In this document: positions 9,686 through 17,727 of the stretch, in pieces | Layout: each line of letters opens with the position of its first letter | Numbering within the stretch: position 1 is the stretch's first letter | Assembly (NCBI GenBank): GCA_947628705.1 | Contig: CANRAZ010000021.1 | Span: forward strand, 1 to 37,430 | DNA: 37,430 bases | Reading direction: 5' to 3' | DNA from: an uncultured Lachnospiraceae bacterium | GTDB taxonomy: Bacteria > Bacillota > Clostridia > Lachnospirales > Lachnospiraceae | The notes under the pieces: model-generated | Told to the model about the DNA's origin: nothing | The model's input: the letters and a program-made list of their open reading frames with translations, nothing else | Database searches by the model: none | Made by a program: the position numbers and the translations under genes

Positions 9686-12600
9686 TCATCTTCTGTATTT
9701 TTTAAATGCCGCTGTTCCTGCTGCGGCAGAAGCAAGCATAATTGCAGCAAGAAGCGCCAACTGCTCCGTATCGCCGGTTTTAGGAACATCGTCAATTTCG
9801 TCCCCTGTGCTTCCGTTCAGGTTCTCATTACCGCTGCCGCCCGTATTTCCGGAATCGGGAGCTTCTGTCGCTTCCTTATCCGGAGCTGCCGTCGGAGCTG
9901 ACGATGTTCCCTGATTATCAGACGACGGTTCTTCAAGCCCGCATATCACGCACTTTCCGTCTTCATATTTGTGCCCTGCTGCGTCAACCGTATGCGTCTT
10001 GCGGCTCATCTCGGCTCCGCACACTTCACAGTAAACGACCTCGTCAAAGCTTCCGTCCTCCGTACACGTTGCCGCCTTTTCATTTTCACGTACTGCGCTT
10101 CCTGCTGCATGTTTATGCTGCTCTGCTGCAAGAACAACCGTTTCTCCCGACCTTTCTTCAGCTTCCGCAATTTCCTTTGCAACAAAACGCGCATCGACAA
10201 GATTCATGCCTTCCGCAAGCTCCCCGTAAGACAATGTTATTTTTATTTCGCTGTCATCTGTAATATCCGCATACTCTCCGCAAACCTTTAAAGTATCTAT
10301 TACGTAGCCTTCAGCTGCCTTAACCGTTATAACCGTTTTTTCGCCGTCCTTAACGTTGTACAGACTTCCGTTTTCAGACTTAACCGTTCCGCCTGTACCG
10401 CAGCCAAGCACGACGGTACGTTCAACGGCTGCATCAGGGTCCGCTTTAACGGCAGCAACCGAGAAAGGCGAGAAAGAATCACAGGTGATAACAAGACCGT
10501 AAGGAGTCACGACACAAGGTATTTCTTCTACTCCGATAATATTTCCTGAAGCGTCCTTTTTAAAGTGATATGCCTTAAAGGCAACTCCTGCGTCATCAGG
10601 GCCGTAGCCTTCAGGGAAGCCGAGCGAAATCCTTACGCTTGAACCTGTTGAAACGATCTGCTGATTGCATATGGTAAGGTTAATATTATAGGTCTGGCTT
10701 GAAAGAATTTCGTCGCCGAGCTTATCTTCAACCATATCATTCATCGTATCATGCTGAGCATGGGAGGTTGTTGACGCCACAAGAGCTATTCTGCTCTTAA
10801 GCTTCTCAGAAACCCGTTTTCCGTCCGCAGTGGTCCAATCGGAAATGTCCACATCTTCATTTTCCATCAGCGTCGGCTTTGCAAACAGGTTCCAGAAGTA
10901 GCCTCTTGACCTCCATGTGCATACCTGAGGAGGATTCGATGCATAATAGCTTGCCGGCATAGGAGCCTTTTTGCTTATTGCGCCGATAAGGCCGGTCAGG
11001 CTGAATTCATAGGTCACACAGTCGTCCGCCCACATCGTCGAAGGCGTGAAGTCAAAAGAAACCGTGCTTTTTCCGTCCCACTTGAAGTTTGCAAGCTTGC
11101 TGTACTTTACTCCTGTGTTTGATCCGATATTGGAATAGCATGACATTTCTATTCCCGGCTCAGCGTTTCCTTCTTTTATCAGAACATCGTCATAGGTCAG
11201 TTCAACATGGTAGCTCCTTCCGATTGTCAAACGCCCTGTCATTGAAGGAGAAGACTTTCTTATTGCAGGCGGAGCAAGATATGTCCCGTTTTCATTGTGA
11301 AGCATTCCGCTGTCAGCCACAAGCAGGAAAGGATCTCCCTTGTAGTAAAGCGCATCAAGGCTTTCAAGATAATTTCCCGGAGCCAAATCGGTAACACCGA
11401 ACTCGATGTACTCAGCATGAGGAAGCGGAAGAAAAACCTCTGTTTCACTGTCCTCTATCACAGGATAGAGCTCAGGCGTCATATATCCCCAGTCCGTCGT
11501 GTCCCAACCGCCTTCTGCGTTGAGTGTCTTAAAGCGAACCACCATATAGTAGCCCTGCTTTGCAGCTTCTGCGTAGCCCATGCCCTTATAGGATACCCAG
11601 TACTCTCCTGCCGGAAGTCCTTCAAACTCACCGTCTTTATTGTAGCGCACCGTAAGGCCGTTTTCAAACCTTGCCGCTTCTTCGCCGAAGTTTCCAAGCT
11701 CAAGCACAGGATAATCAAATTCAAACTGCGCCTCGCTCATAATTCCGCTCGGAACGTGCTTTCTTCCGATTACCGATTCTCCGCAAAGAAGATATTCGTG
11801 ATTTTCATAACCGTCAACTCCGTTGTCTGAAGGCTTATCACTCTTTGGATCGTCCATTGTCACATCAACAGCATACCACTTCCCGTCGAGTTCAACATAG
11901 TTCCAGATGTGAAGCTCAGGCACGTTTTCGGAATGATTGTAAACGCCCTGTACCATTACGCAAGGGATTCCAAGCTCATCCATAACCGACTTGAAGGCTC
12001 TGGTATATGCTTCGCAGACTCCTTCATGCTTAACAAGCGCTCCGTAGGAGGTACGTATAAACCCGATATTTTCAGGCTTGCAGGCGTCCTCTAAACGGTA
12101 CGATACGCTTTTTGTAATCGCGTCGTGAACGTACTCAATCTGTTTTGCCTGAAGGTTTTCGCCTTCGCCGGCAGCAACAGACCTTGCTCCCTGAACCAGC
12201 TTTGCCTTTTCCTTTTCATATGCGGCAATTGCATCGTTTACCTGTGAAACGCTTGTAAAGCCTTCCGAATAGTAGGTGTGAGAATTTATCGCGCCCAGAT
12301 AAGCATGATAGCCGCCGGCATTCTGCGTGATACGAAGAGTAAGATCGGAAAAATCCACATAAAATACATCCGGATAATCTGCATAGAAAGCATCGCGCGC
12401 AGCCCCGTAAAGCTTGAGCAAATCCTTCTGCCCTGTTGCGTGAGCTTCGATACTCTCCTGCGAAAGACCGTTTGCAGTAAGGTCATAGCTTCCCGTTCCT
12501 GTTTTAAACATTCCCGAGGAAAGCATTTTCTGCATCGCTTTGTAAAAAACCTTTGCATCCTCCGGAAGCTGATTATAAAAATAAAGTCCTGAATTCTGCG

Positions 12601-12727
12601 TTTCAGCCTCAGCGGAGCTCTCTCCGCTTTGAGCCCCATAAACTGTCGGAAGCATCTGCACTCCCAACACAAGGCAGATAACGGCCGCCAAAATGCCTGA
12701 TAAAATTTGTCTTGCTCTTTTTTTCAT
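9686..12727 (-). CDS. Transglutaminase-like cell-surface protein with PKTG anchor
   Basis: A 1013-residue exported protein. A signal peptide spans about 1-32, cleaved after VYGA. A transglutaminase-like fold at about 190-300 keeps a full Cys-His-Asp triad: Cys238 in HEGVCEAY, His273 in ELHIWNY, Asp288 in AVDVTMDD. Such domains act as cysteine proteases or protein cross-linkers. The middle (about 330-780) looks like several beta-sandwich modules. At about 880-945 sit Cys-pair repeats of the type found in clostridial surface proteins (CEVCG, CVICG with nearby His). A Ser/Thr/Pro linker leads to VPKTG at 981, a hydrophobic segment and KKYRR: a sortase-type anchor, with Val in place of Leu. The substrate is unknown. 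It likely shares a transcript with the DUF2809 gene. Confidence 0.87.
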   Translation of the reverse strand: MKKRARQILSGILAAVICLVLGVQMLPTVYGAQSGESSAEAETQNSGLYFYNQLPEDAKVFYKAMQKMLSSGMFKTGTGSYDLTANGLSQESIEAHATGQKDLLKLYGAARDAFYADYPDVFYVDFSDLTLRITQNAGGYHAYLGAINSHTYYSEGFTSVSQVNDAIAAYEKEKAKLVQGARSVAAGEGENLQAKQIEYVHDAITKSVSYRLEDACKPENIGFIRTSYGALVKHEGVCEAYTRAFKSVMDELGIPCVMVQGVYNHSENVPELHIWNYVELDGKWYAVDVTMDDPKSDKPSDNGVDGYENHEYLLCGESVIGRKHVPSGIMSEAQFEFDYPVLELGNFGEEAARFENGLTVRYNKDGEFEGLPAGEYWVSYKGMGYAEAAKQGYYMVVRFKTLNAEGGWDTTDWGYMTPELYPVIEDSETEVFLPLPHAEYIEFGVTDLAPGNYLESLDALYYKGDPFLLVADSGMLHNENGTYLAPPAIRKSSPSMTGRLTIGRSYHVELTYDDVLIKEGNAEPGIEMSCYSNIGSNTGVKYSKLANFKWDGKSTVSFDFTPSTMWADDCVTYEFSLTGLIGAISKKAPMPASYYASNPPQVCTWRSRGYFWNLFAKPTLMENEDVDISDWTTADGKRVSEKLKSRIALVASTTSHAQHDTMNDMVEDKLGDEILSSQTYNINLTICNQQIVSTGSSVRISLGFPEGYGPDDAGVAFKAYHFKKDASGNIIGVEEIPCVVTPYGLVITCDSFSPFSVAAVKADPDAAVERTVVLGCGTGGTVKSENGSLYNVKDGEKTVITVKAAEGYVIDTLKVCGEYADITDDSEIKITLSYGELAEGMNLVDARFVAKEIAEAEERSGETVVLAAEQHKHAAGSAVRENEKAATCTEDGSFDEVVYCEVCGAEMSRKTHTVDAAGHKYEDGKCVICGLEEPSSDNQGTSSAPTAAPDKEATEAPDSGNTGGSGNENLNGSTGDEIDDVPKTGDTEQLALLAAIMLASAAAGTAAFKKYRR

Positions 12728-12828
12728 GTATGACCACGCTCCTTTTCCGCCTTTTGCACGGCTGCCGCCGAAGGCAGTTTAATTGATATGCTGTTTCGTA
12801 AGCAAATAATACATGAAACGCATCGGCG

Positions 12829-12868
12829 TGTCTAGAGACAATTGTAGAGCAAAACGATTATTTCATAA
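12829..12868 (-). promoter_or_regulatory. Candidate promoter with overlapping operator dyad
   Basis: On the minus strand TACAAT (12841-12846) lies 16 bases after a weak TTATGA (12863-12868). Directly after the -10 comes TGTCT-CT-AGACA (12829-12840), a dyad at the expected transcript start, where a repressor could bind. The -35 is poor, so the assignment is tentative. Confidence 0.35.
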
Positions 12869-13064
12869 TATCTGGCAATATTTCGTGTATTTTTGCAATA
12901 ATATTTTACATAATCAAAGTTTTTAAAATTCATTTCCGTATCATAATTCTATGACTGTGCGCAGCCTGCCGCGTTCCTTAATTTCCGGAGCCTTCTCATG
13001 CCTGTCCGCATTTTACAGATATACGAAAAATACCGTGCGGATACATAATAAGAACCGTACCGTC

Positions 13065-13110
13065 AAAAAAAATAAGCCCGTCCTGCGCTTTTTGGCACAG
13101 TCGGGCTTAT
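13065..13110 (-). terminator. Intrinsic terminator of the PepSY gene
   Basis: On the minus strand ATAAGCCCG pairs with CGGGCTTAT around about 22 bases and is followed by an eight-T run. It lies 37 bases after the stop codon at 13147. Confidence 0.88.
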
Positions 13111-13146
13111 GCAGACCTTTTTCTTTAATTAATCATTTTGACTTAA

Positions 13147-14331
13147 TTAATCATAATCTATAGACGAATCAATAATGCTTCCCGTTGCCACATCAATCTC
13201 ATATTCATACTCAACGTTCCCGTTGTAGAACGAAACGTCATATACCTGCCTGCCGTCGTCAAAATCCTGTTCTGTCTTCAGATAGCTTACTTCCGCCTCC
13301 GTAAAGCCGGCGCTCTTTAAGGCTATCGCCTTTGCCTCGTCAGCACTGATGCCGTCGGACACGTTTACGCTTCCTCCTGAAGCAGGTCGGTTTTTAGCCG
13401 TCTCCACACTCTTGTCAATAATCCTGCCGTCGGCAACGGCTATCTCATATTCGTACTCTTTATCGCCTGCGTAGAACTCAATATCGTAAACCTTAATATT
13501 GTCGTCTGTATCAGGCTTCGCTTTTACTATCTGCGCATCGGCCTCCGCAACCTTGGCATCCTTTAAGGCTATCGCCTTTGCCTCGTCAACGCTGACGCCT
13601 GTTTCGTTTCCGGCGCCGGCGGTAGGCTTCACGCCTGCTGTCGGCCTGTTTTTAACAGTTTCCACGCTTTTGTCAACCACTCTGCCGTCGGCGGCGGCTA
13701 TCTCATATTCATACTCTTTATCGTCTGCGTAGAACTCGATATCATACACCTGGATATAGTCATCCGTGTCAAGCTTTGCCTTCGTTATTTCAGCATCTGC
13801 TTCCGAAACTCCGGCGTCGTCAAGCGCCGCTTTTTTTGCCGCATCAAGCGAAATCAATTCAGACGAATTTCCGTCAGGCGCTTTAGTCGGTTCGGCGGCA
13901 GGCGTATTTTCGCCTGCGGCAGGAGTACTCAAAGGCTCCGAACCTGCCGTATCTGTCGGAGAAAGCTCCTGGGGAGCTTCCGTTACGCCGGAGCCTCCCT
14001 GAGGCTTTGAATTCTGCAAACCGCTCAGGTTGCCGTCATAATCCCTGGACAGAATGTCGCCGTCCTTGGCGCGAACCTTATACTCGTATTCAACGCCTTG
14101 GCAATAGAATTCCACTTCATATTGGAAAAAGCCGTCGTCAAAATCCAGATTAGAACTAAGCCCCGACACGTCAGAATCATCAAGACCTGCATCCTTTAAC
14201 GCATAACTTTCCGCTTCATTTCCGTTAATAAGCGTACTTTTAATCACTATGGCTGCAACAGCCAAAACAAGCAGTAGCACTACAAGGATTAAAACAATTA
14301 CTTTTTTGGGCGAACCCAGAAATTTTTTCAT
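13147..14331 (-). CDS. Membrane-anchored protein with four PepSY domains
   Basis: A 394-residue protein with one N-terminal membrane helix (VLILVVLLLVLAVAAIVI) and an extracytoplasmic remainder. Four PepSY-type units follow, each with a helix of the form DEAKAIALKDA, an FDDG or TDD turn, and strands of the form YDIEFYAGDKEYEYEI with DG-IID at the end. Unit one (after the helix) and unit two are separated by a Pro/Ser/Thr-rich linker; units two and three are nearly identical over long runs and so recently duplicated. PepSY domains are thought to inhibit proteases or bind peptidoglycan-related partners. I place the start at the ATG with the GGAGGAG site at 14331; the frame is open to 14382 but that start lacks a site. 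A strong terminator follows. Monocistronic. Confidence 0.87.
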   Translation of the reverse strand: MKKFLGSPKKVIVLILVVLLLVLAVAAIVIKSTLINGNEAESYALKDAGLDDSDVSGLSSNLDFDDGFFQYEVEFYCQGVEYEYKVRAKDGDILSRDYDGNLSGLQNSKPQGGSGVTEAPQELSPTDTAGSEPLSTPAAGENTPAAEPTKAPDGNSSELISLDAAKKAALDDAGVSEADAEITKAKLDTDDYIQVYDIEFYADDKEYEYEIAAADGRVVDKSVETVKNRPTAGVKPTAGAGNETGVSVDEAKAIALKDAKVAEADAQIVKAKPDTDDNIKVYDIEFYAGDKEYEYEIAVADGRIIDKSVETAKNRPASGGSVNVSDGISADEAKAIALKSAGFTEAEVSYLKTEQDFDDGRQVYDVSFYNGNVEYEYEIDVATGSIIDSSIDYD

Positions 14332-14564
14332 AATTTCTCCTCCCATGTCATCAGCATACTTTTTATTTTTTCCGGCTTGCAAAACTGTTATTCCGCAATT
14401 ATTTAACGCTTACCGAATACCGATATTAATTTTAGTACCAAATTTTATTTTATGCAATACGTTTTTATAATACGCAGCCGATATTATTTTTCGTACGATC
14501 TCAGGCAAATTGACAAAAAGCCTTACAAATCAAGAGGATTTTTTCAGTCTTAACCCTTAAACGC

Positions 14565-14867
14565 TTACGCAAGAAAAAGTCCGGCAATATAAGCCGCTCC
14601 CGAAGCAGCCAGCGCAACCGCTATCAGCGGCATTCCGAAGTACGAAAGCACAAATGCGGCGCAGGTTCCCACAACGGCGGTAATTATGCTTCCCGTGCTG
14701 TAAAAAATGGCAGGAATCGTCATTGCGCTCAATACCGCATACGGTATGTAATAGAGAAAGCTGCGAAAAAAAGGCGACTTTATTTTCTTGTTGAAAAACG
14801 TAAACGGAATCATTCTTATAAGGTAGGTTACCAGCGCCATGACCGCTATATACGCCGCAGTTCTCAT
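14565..14867 (-). CDS. azlD: Branched-chain amino acid exporter subunit AzlD
   Basis: A 100-residue membrane protein with three to four helices, matching AzlD: it opens with TAAYIAVMALVTYLIRMIPF and has the conserved VLSAMTIPAI segment. AzlD pairs with AzlC to export branched-chain amino acids or their analogues. Its ATG overlaps the azlC stop as ATGA, so translation is coupled. The frame is open further upstream, inside azlC, but that part is only the shadow of azlC. It is the last gene of the AraC-azlC-azlD unit; I see no clear hairpin terminator after it. Confidence 0.88.
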   Translation of the reverse strand: MRTAAYIAVMALVTYLIRMIPFTFFNKKIKSPFFRSFLYYIPYAVLSAMTIPAIFYSTGSIITAVVGTCAAFVLSYFGMPLIAVALAASGAAYIAGLFLA

Positions 14868-15556
14868 TCGTCCTCCTTTATCGGAAACAGCAGCGCTCCG
14901 ACAGCCGCTGCAATTACAGCCGAAATAATTATTGCAAAGCCCGAAGACACAGCCGTTATTACATACCTGAACAAAACGCTCAGCCCTGCCGCAGCGGCTG
15001 TCACGAGAAGCACGCTCGCGCTCTTTTTTGCCGGCGGAATAATTATTGCCAGAAACATTCCGTAAAGAACTATGCCCATTGCGCTGCTTACGGAGGCAGG
15101 AAGGAGCTCGCCGGCAGCAGCGCCAAGCGCAGTTCCGCTCACCCAGCCTAAAAAAGCCGCAAAAATCATTCCGTACATATATGCAGGCGTCAAAAGACTT
15201 TGCCGTGCCGAACAAACCGCAAAAATCTCATCGGTTATTCCGTAGGAGGCAGCCATGCGGTGAGGGGTCGTAAACCTTTTATCAAGCCTCTGTGAGAGTG
15301 AAATAGCCATAAGCGAGTACCGTATGTTGATCGTCAGCTGCACAAGAATCATTTCTATTAGCGTGCCGCCTGCCGCAATAATGTCGACTCCTGCCGCCTG
15401 CCCTGCGGACGTAAGGTTCAGCGCGGAAATAACCGTTGCGGAAAACGGCGAAAGTCCCGACTGAACCGCTTTTATTCCAAATCCGAACGATACGGATAAA
15501 TATCCCAGTGCGATTGGAAGCCCGTGGAAGGCTCCCGTGGTGAACTCTTTTGTCAT
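14864..15556 (-). CDS. azlC: Branched-chain amino acid exporter subunit AzlC
   Basis: A 230-residue polytopic membrane protein of the AzlC family, the large subunit of the exporter. The N-terminal GLPIALGYLSVSFGFGI segment and the MASYGITDEIFAV motif are characteristic. Around seven hydrophobic segments are visible and the length is normal. The ATG lies nine bases after the stop of the AraC regulator with an AAAGGAG site in the gap. The regulator therefore shares a transcript with the exporter and may sense an amino acid or related compound (inference). Confidence 0.9.
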   Translation of the reverse strand: MTKEFTTGAFHGLPIALGYLSVSFGFGIKAVQSGLSPFSATVISALNLTSAGQAAGVDIIAAGGTLIEMILVQLTINIRYSLMAISLSQRLDKRFTTPHRMAASYGITDEIFAVCSARQSLLTPAYMYGMIFAAFLGWVSGTALGAAAGELLPASVSSAMGIVLYGMFLAIIIPPAKKSASVLLVTAAAAGLSVLFRYVITAVSSGFAIIISAVIAAAVGALLFPIKEDE

Positions 15557-15565
15557 TTTTCTCCT

Positions 15566-16390
15566 TTACCGCCTCATCTTCCTGTATTCCAACGGCGAAA
15601 CCTTTTCGTATTTTTTAAATACCGAGCAGAAATATGCAGGCTCGGAAAACCCTGATTTTGACGAAATCTCGGCAACGGTTTTTTCAGTCTCCTGAAGCAG
15701 CCGCTTTGCGACCCGCAAGCGTTTTTTCGTGACGTACTCCTTCGGACGCATGTTTACCGATTCCCTGAAAATTCTGCAAAGATGCTGCGGAGTTACGCCT
15801 GCAATATCAGAAAGCAGCGTTAAAGGCAAATCCTCAAAGAGATGCGCGTCGATATAATCCATAACGGATTTAAGCAGCTTTGAGCGTTCGCTCTGCACCC
15901 TGTTAGCCTTGTCGTTCATGTGCCTGTGAAATTCAAGTACATAGTCATAAACAAGCCCTGAGCAGGTAAAATCGCCGTGCAGCCGATCCAAGGTCTGTGC
16001 GGAGTACATTTCGTCAAAAAGCCTCGTAAGCACAGACGAATCCGCAGGCTGTATTATTATCGGTTTGGTCATGTTCAGAATACTCAGTATATGACTGGCG
16101 GCATAGCCGTCAAACGTAACGAACTTTACTCCCCATCTTTCTCCTTCGGCAAAATACTCGTGCGGATATCCTGCCGGAAGAAAGAAAAACTCTCCTGCTT
16201 TTACCGTCACCGATATATTATCGTATTTAAGAATCCCGGCGCCGCACTCGGAATAAAAGATTTGATGCCACTGGTACCCTTCCGGACGCAAAATATATTG
16301 CTGCCATTCCGTTCCGCCTATACCCGTAAGGTGCAGCGGCAGCTTTCTGGCGTCAATATTGTAAGGGTATATAACTCCGTTTAAGCTCAT
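15566..16390 (-). CDS. AraC family transcriptional regulator
   Basis: About 274 residues. The N-terminal half is a cupin-like ligand-binding domain (IFYSECGAGILKY, FFLPAGYPHEYF, WGVKFVTFDG). The C-terminal 100 residues hold the two helix-turn-helix units of the AraC family: LSDIAGVTPQHLCRIFRE, then AEISSKSGFSEPAYFCSVFKK with the usual SPLEYRK ending. The start is uncertain: an ATG at 16390 has a GGGAAGG site at a good distance, while an earlier TTG at 16450 and ATG at 16435 have GGAGG too close or inside the frame. It heads the azlCD unit and is divergent from the esterase gene, so it may control both sides. The inducer is unknown. Confidence 0.88.
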   Translation of the reverse strand: MSLNGVIYPYNIDARKLPLHLTGIGGTEWQQYILRPEGYQWHQIFYSECGAGILKYDNISVTVKAGEFFFLPAGYPHEYFAEGERWGVKFVTFDGYAASHILSILNMTKPIIIQPADSSVLTRLFDEMYSAQTLDRLHGDFTCSGLVYDYVLEFHRHMNDKANRVQSERSKLLKSVMDYIDAHLFEDLPLTLLSDIAGVTPQHLCRIFRESVNMRPKEYVTKKRLRVAKRLLQETEKTVAEISSKSGFSEPAYFCSVFKKYEKVSPLEYRKMRR

Positions 16391-16476
16391 AGCTTTTACC
16401 TTCCCGTCTTTGATAATATACAGTATAGTCTTCATATCCTCCGATATCAAGATTTATTTGCGGTAAAATATTAATT

Positions 16477-16499
16477 TTTGAATTTTTTTCGTATTCAAA
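16477..16499. promoter_or_regulatory. Candidate operator upstream of the esterase promoter
   Basis: TTTGAAT (16477-16483) and ATTCAAA (16493-16499) form a perfect inverted repeat with nine bases between. It lies some 30 bases ahead of the esterase -35 box and in the divergent gap next to the AraC regulator, the place expected for an activator site. The link to that regulator is inferred. Confidence 0.4.
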
Positions 16500-16526
16500 C
16501 TTTTAAATCCCGTTCATAAGTTAATA

Positions 16527-16556
16527 TTGACTGTATATACTGCTGAATGCTATTAT
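16527..16556 (+). promoter_or_regulatory. Promoter of the esterase lipoprotein gene
   Basis: TTGACT (16527-16532) and TATTAT (16551-16556), each five of six to consensus, are separated by 18 bases. The start codon lies 27 bases downstream. Confidence 0.7.
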
Positions 16557-16582
16557 CAAATAAAAAAAATCAGGAGGCACAT

Positions 16583-17611
16583 ATGAAAAAATTAAAAATA
16601 TCCGTTTTAATAATGTCTCTGCTGCTCTTAACGTCGGCCCTTTGCGGCTGCGGCGTGGAGTCAGGCGGCGGCAAGCCGAATTCCGATACGGGATCAACCT
16701 CCAAGGTCCCGGATAGCCTGACCAAAACCCCCGACAAGCCTGCCGGAACCGAAGGTGCCTCTTCAACGCCTGTACCTACAAACTCAGAAGGAGAATCATC
16801 AATGAAAAAGTATCAGGATATGACAGTCGAGCTTGCCCCTAAAGAGATTTTACAAAAACGCGAGGGAGTCTCATATCCGGAATTCCAAAAGTACACCTAC
16901 TATTCAAAAACCGCTGAAAGAGACACCAATGTAAACGTGCTCCTTCCAGCCGGTTATGATGAAAGTAAAAAATATCCGGTGCTTTATATCCTTCACGGCT
17001 ACTGGGATAATGAAACATGGATGGCAAGAGACGTGGTTCACCTTTCAACAATGCTTACCAATCTTGTCGCTGACGGAGATGCCAAAGAGTTTATCGTGGT
17101 CTGTCCTTATATTTTTTGCAACAAGGATATGCCGTACTGCACAAATATGGATTCGCAGAATACGTTAAGCTACGATAATTTTATAAACGACCTTATGACC
17201 GACCTGATGCCTTTTATTGAAGAAAATTTTTCCGTTGCCGCCGGACGGGAGAACACGGCAATAACCGGATTTTCAATGGGAGGCAGGGAATCGCTTTACA
17301 TCGGAACCGTACACGCTGAAATTTTCGGTTATATCGGGGCGGTATGTCCTGCTCCGGGACTTGTAAAAAGCACCGGAAGCCCTTATAACTTAGAAGACAG
17401 TGAATTAAAATTCGAAAACGATAAGCCTTATCTTCTAATGATAAGCGCATCACGCACTGACGGCGTTGTCGGTTCAAATCCGTCTTACTACGATAAGCTG
17501 CTGACTAAAAACGGAGCAGAGCATATTTTCCATCAGATGAGTTCCACCGGACATGACCACACAAGCGTAATTCCTCATCTTTATAATTTTTTCAGAATGG
17601 TATTCCGCTGA
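16583..17611 (+). CDS. Esterase lipoprotein, CE1-like alpha/beta hydrolase
   Basis: A 342-residue exported esterase. The signal peptide ends in LCGC, with Cys23 the likely lipid anchor. A Ser/Thr/Pro-rich linker (about 25-75) leads to an alpha/beta hydrolase of the esterase D / feruloyl esterase type (PF00756): VNVLLPAGYD, YILHGYWDNETW, then GFSMGG with nucleophile Ser231. Asp293 (ASRTDGVVG) and His324 (TGHDHT) are the likely triad partners. The frame starts earlier at 16547, but the ATG at 16583 has the AGGAGG site and the signal peptide. Enzymes of this type remove acetyl or feruloyl groups from xylan, fitting the arabinofuranosidase gene nearby. It is divergent from the AraC regulator. Confidence 0.88.
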   Translation: MKKLKISVLIMSLLLLTSALCGCGVESGGGKPNSDTGSTSKVPDSLTKTPDKPAGTEGASSTPVPTNSEGESSMKKYQDMTVELAPKEILQKREGVSYPEFQKYTYYSKTAERDTNVNVLLPAGYDESKKYPVLYILHGYWDNETWMARDVVHLSTMLTNLVADGDAKEFIVVCPYIFCNKDMPYCTNMDSQNTLSYDNFINDLMTDLMPFIEENFSVAAGRENTAITGFSMGGRESLYIGTVHAEIFGYIGAVCPAPGLVKSTGSPYNLEDSELKFENDKPYLLMISASRTDGVVGSNPSYYDKLLTKNGAEHIFHQMSSTGHDHTSVIPHLYNFFRMVFR

Positions 17612-17669
17612 ACAAACATTGTTCCGAACAAACATGAATTTTTGAACATGAAATAATTTCGGTATCCTC

Positions 17670-17722
17670 AAAAAAACAGGGCTGGCGCTTTAGCTGATAA
17701 AAGTCTGTAAAGCTCCAGCCCA
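17670..17722 (-). terminator. Intrinsic terminator of the MFS gene
   Basis: On the minus strand GGGCTGG pairs with CCAGCCC, with GCTTTA/TAAAGC inside, followed by a seven-T run. It sits just after the MFS stop. It lies also downstream of the plus-strand esterase and may stop both. Confidence 0.85.
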
Positions 17723-17727
17723 TATTA

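Larger units (their letters stand above)
12728..13146. other. Intergenic region upstream of the surface protein
   Basis: These 419 bases hold a leader hairpin (CTGCC/GGCAG near 12760-12776), a candidate promoter with a dyad (12829-12868), a very A+T-rich block (12880-12950), and at the far end the terminator of the PepSY gene (13065-13110). I see no gene here; the short plus-strand frame at 12951 has no ribosome binding site. Confidence 0.6.

Noticed and set aside
12951-13163. 70-residue plus-strand frame
   Set aside because: It runs through the PepSY terminator hairpin, lacks a ribosome binding site, and looks random.
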